Assembly (NCBI GenBank): GCA_023230755.1
Contig: JALNWS010000018.1
Span: 1 to 33,521 of the forward strand
From: Azoarcus sp.
GTDB lineage: Bacteria; Pseudomonadota; Gammaproteobacteria; Burkholderiales; Rhodocyclaceae
Length of the DNA stretch: 33,521 bases
Direction: 5' to 3'
Shown: positions 31,515 through 33,521 of the stretch, in pieces
Layout: the number at the start of each line of letters is the position of its first letter
How positions within the stretch are numbered: the first letter of the stretch is position 1
Notes under the pieces: model-generated
Database searches by the model: none
What the model was told of the DNA's origin: nothing
Seen by the model: only the letters and a program-made list of their open reading frames with translations
Program-made: the position numbers and the translations under genes

Positions 31515-32343
31515 CGGCTCGGGCGTCGGCCAGTGGCGCGGGTTGCTTGGTGTCAGGCACGGCATCGGGGGCAACGGCTGCCGGGGCAGCATCCTTGATC
31601 AGCTCATCGACGGCTGCCTGCAGCGCGTCGAGGTAGCCGTTGATGCTCCAGTCCAGCTGGTGGCCGGCGCTCGCGATTTCAATACCGCCGATCACCTCGG
31701 GTGCGGTCTCGAACTGCAGTGAAGGCGTGACGCCCAGGGTGTCCTTGATCGCCGTTTTGAGGGCTTCGCGTTCAGCATTCGGCAGCTCAAAGACACTGCG
31801 CACGGTCACCGCCGCGGTCGAGGTCTGAAACGCCTTGACGAGTGCCGCCTTGTCCTCGGCACTGGCATCCGTCAGGCGCCGTGCCAGCGCGTCTACCATG
31901 CGCGCCTCGAGGCTTGCGCTGGCGAGGTCTGCCAGGGTCTTGCGGGCGATGGCGAAGACCTCTTGCTGGGTGCGGCTGCGCAGCGCCAGCGCGAATCCAT
32001 CGGATTCTCTCATCAGGCTGGCCTGACGCTGCGTGCCCAGATCCGTCGCCGACTTGCGTGCAAGGTCGAGCAGACGCTTGCGCTCGGCGTCGGCGTCCGC
32101 ACCTGCCTGACGCAAGAGTTCGCTGCGCGCTTTGTCGAAGTCATCGCTCTTGCTCTGGTAGTGCTCCCGGGCCCGATCCGCTTCGGCACGGGTGGTGTCG
32201 GCCTGGGCCAGTTCCTTCGCAATGCGCTGCTCCCGGGCGTCAATCGCATCGAGGATCGGGTGGTAAAGATAGCGCTTCAGCAGCCACACCAGGATAAGGA
32301 AATTGATGACCTGGGCGCCGACGGTGAACCAGTCAATCAGCAT
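31504..32343 (-). CDS. atpF: N-type ATPase b subunit with delta-like C-terminal domain
   Basis: At 279 residues this is much longer than a typical b subunit (about 156). One membrane helix (about 8-23) is followed by the YLYHPILDAIDAREQRI start of the b dimerisation helix and a charged coiled coil to about residue 120. From about 150 on the sequence resembles the delta/OSCP C-terminal part (ALKTAIKDTLGVTPSLQFETAPEVIGGIEI, then a helix ending LDALQAAVDEL). No separate delta gene lies between atpE and atpA. The peripheral stalk therefore seems built from a b-delta fusion. The tail is Ala/Pro/Asp-rich. It starts three bases after atpE with GGGGAAG upstream. Confidence 0.9.
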   Translation of the reverse strand: MLIDWFTVGAQVINFLILVWLLKRYLYHPILDAIDAREQRIAKELAQADTTRAEADRAREHYQSKSDDFDKARSELLRQAGADADAERKRLLDLARKSATDLGTQRQASLMRESDGFALALRSRTQQEVFAIARKTLADLASASLEARMVDALARRLTDASAEDKAALVKAFQTSTAAVTVRSVFELPNAEREALKTAIKDTLGVTPSLQFETAPEVIGGIEIASAGHQLDWSINGYLDALQAAVDELIKDAAPAAVAPDAVPDTKQPAPLADARADAN

Positions 32344-32346
32344 GAA

Positions 32347-32628
32347 TCACTTCCCCGCTGCCTGGGCAATGGCGTGACTCCAGAACGGATTGGCGAACAG
32401 CAGAATCATCGACACGACAAAGCAGTAGATAGCCACCGACTCCACCATTGCCAGGCCGACGAACAGGGTACGGGTAATGGTTGCAGCGGCATCAGGCTGC
32501 TGCGCGAGAGCGGTAAGCGCCGTAGCCACCGCGCGGCCCTCCCCAAAAGCGGGGCCGATGCTGCCGATGGCGATAGTGAGTCCGGCGGTGACGATCGAGG
32601 CGATCGCGATAAGTGTCATGCTATCCAT
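32347..32628 (-). CDS. atpE: N-type ATPase c subunit (rotor ring)
   Basis: A 93-residue two-helix proteolipid. Helix 1 has the GSIGPAFGEGRA motif with Glu30 in the position of the Na-binding Gln of Ilyobacter c subunit; helix 2 has the ion carboxylate Glu63 in LAMVESVAIYCFVV, followed by Ser64 and Tyr68, which are also Na-site ligands or neighbours. The position after Ser64, usually Thr in sodium sites, is Val65. Two carboxylates per hairpin are typical of N-type c subunits. Ion choice (Na or H) cannot be settled from sequence: a Burkholderia N-type c-ring was reported as proton-specific. AAGGA lies seven bases before the ATG. Confidence 0.93.
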   Translation of the reverse strand: MDSMTLIAIASIVTAGLTIAIGSIGPAFGEGRAVATALTALAQQPDAAATITRTLFVGLAMVESVAIYCFVVSMILLFANPFWSHAIAQAAGK

Positions 32629-32637
32629 GAGAGATCC

Positions 32638-33351
32638 TTATGAGCTTTTGATCACAGGGCTTGCATCCCCGTTGCCCGGCGCAGGCTTGCGGCTGCGTGT
32701 GGCCGCGGCGATATACACCGCCGCAAGGATGCTGAAGATGTAGGCCTGCACCATGCCGGTCAGCAAGCCGAGCGCGCTGAGCAGAATCGGAAACAGGAAG
32801 GGCGTGATGGTGAGCAGGATGGCGAGAATCATCGTCCCGCTCATCATGTTGCCGAACAGACGGGCCGCCAGCGCCAGAGTGCGGGACAGTTCGCTGATGA
32901 TGTTGAAAGGCAGCATGATGAAGGAGGGTTTCATGTAGGCCCCGAGGTATTCCCCGACGCTGCTTTCCGTGATGCCGAACAGCGGCACCGCCACGAAGAC
33001 ACAGATCGCCAGCGCGGTGGTGGTGGAAAGCGATCCGGTCGGTGGCTCGAAACCGGGCACGATGGTGAATAGACTGGCCGTCGCCACGAACAGGAACAGG
33101 CTGCCCAGAAAACCAAGATATTTGCGCGGTTCGGCCAGGCCGACCTCGCGGATCTGCGTTTCGATGCCGGTCACGATGATTTCCAGCAGGTTCTGCCACC
33201 GGCTGCGAGCCAGCCCCCGCGACAACCTGCGGGTGACCAACCGGGACCCCAGCGCCAGCACCAGCATCAGCGCCCAGGTAAAGGCGATGGTGGCGTTGAT
33301 CTTGAAAACGCCGGACTGCCACAGGATGACGTCGTCGGGACTAAGGCGCAT
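32638..33351 (-). CDS. atpB: N-type ATPase a subunit (stator channel)
   Basis: A 237-residue membrane protein with five or six helices. The essential stator arginine is R164 in the LAARLFGNMMSG motif of the ion channel helix; ELSRTLAL precedes it, and ILLSALGLLTGMVQAYIFSILAAVYIAAA forms the last helices. The ATG overlaps the atpR stop by 11 bases (ATGCGCCTTAG), as at atpF/atpA. It passes ions to and from the c ring. Confidence 0.95.
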   Translation of the reverse strand: MRLSPDDVILWQSGVFKINATIAFTWALMLVLALGSRLVTRRLSRGLARSRWQNLLEIIVTGIETQIREVGLAEPRKYLGFLGSLFLFVATASLFTIVPGFEPPTGSLSTTTALAICVFVAVPLFGITESSVGEYLGAYMKPSFIMLPFNIISELSRTLALAARLFGNMMSGTMILAILLTITPFLFPILLSALGLLTGMVQAYIFSILAAVYIAAATRSRKPAPGNGDASPVIKSS

Positions 33352-33521
33352 AGCGCGACCCCTCGGTCATTCGGGTTGGCAACACCGGTGCGGGCGCAAT
33401 CCGGGTCGCGATGAGGCGGGCGACAAGAAATCCGAACACCCCCGCCAGCCAGCGCTTCCAGTCCGACCCGCACACCCAGAGCAAACCCGCACATACGATC
33501 CCGGTGCGCAGCAGCATGCTG
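33341..33521 (-). CDS. atpR: N-type ATPase accessory subunit AtpR, C-terminal part
   Basis: The open frame enters from the window end and stops at 33341. About 59 residues are visible, with hydrophobic stretches around LLRTGIVCAGLLWVC and WLAGVFGFLVARLIA separated by SDWKRW, then a polar tail. AtpR is a small membrane protein found only in N-type ATPase operons, thought to help c-ring assembly or stabilise the rotor. Identification relies on its place between the expected atpQ and atpB plus the membrane pattern. The N-terminus and upstream genes (atpQ, atpC, atpD) lie outside the window. Confidence 0.8.
   Translation of the reverse strand, partial: SMLLRTGIVCAGLLWVCGSDWKRWLAGVFGFLVARLIATRIAPAPVLPTRMTEGSRYAP

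Overview
The window is a GC-rich, densely coded chromosomal segment of a betaproteobacterium. The gene order suHB-trmJ-cysE-iscR-isc, the Burkholderia-like type VI secretion order and the N-type ATPase operon fit Rhodocyclales (Azoarcus/Thauera/Aromatoleum-like) best. That assignment is inferred from gene content and protein resemblance, not from a database search. No tRNA, rRNA, insertion sequence, phage gene or CRISPR array was seen.

Layout. (1) 1-5230, + strand: the end of dapC, then dapD, a PilU-type pilus retraction ATPase, dapE, prmB and a single-domain response regulator. The dap genes form the succinylase branch of lysine/meso-diaminopimelate synthesis. A strong bidirectional terminator at 5276-5319 closes the block. 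(2) 5359-11968, - strand: a complete ISC iron-sulfur cluster operon (iscR, a second cysteine desulfurase, iscS, iscU, iscA, hscB, hscA, fdx, iscX). A good sigma-70 promoter and an IscR type-1-like operator lie upstream of iscR. (3) 12077-14522: cysE and trmJ on - and suhB on +. Upstream of cysE is a second IscR-like site whose near edge is the same distance (39 nt) from the start codon as the iscR site. (4) 14595-26866: a type VI secretion locus in two divergent arms. The - arm is a TPR lipoprotein, tssB, tssC, hcp, tssE, tssF, tssG, clpV; the + arm is tssJ, tssK, tssL. Overlapping divergent promoters lie between the arms. tssM, tssA, vgrG and PAAR genes are absent here, so a working machine needs a second locus. 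(5) 26867-29068: a poorly explained small ORF, a PPK2-type polyphosphate kinase, a frameshifted remnant of a metal P-type ATPase C-terminus, and an HPF/RaiA-like ribosome-hibernation protein. (6) 29065-33521, - strand: most of an N-type rotary ATPase operon in the order R-B-E-F-A-G. It has a b subunit carrying a delta-like C-terminal domain and a c subunit with two membrane glutamates; the operon runs off the window end.

How the parts work together. CysE makes O-acetylserine for cysteine synthesis, cysteine is the sulfur source for the desulfurases, and IscU/IscA/HscAB/Fdx assemble and hand on clusters. The shared IscR-like sites suggest that IscR may tune cysteine supply together with cluster assembly. 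The T6SS genes encode sheath (TssBC), tube (Hcp), baseplate (TssEFGK), sheath recycling (ClpV) and part of the membrane complex (TssJL). PPK2, HPF-like protein and the extra rotary ATPase look like an energy/ion-stress module acquired or assembled beside the T6SS locus. Most interesting second looks: the cysE IscR-like site, the desulfurase paralog lacking the IscU-docking tail, the split T6SS, the His/Asp/Glu-rich PrmB extension and the decayed P-type ATPase.
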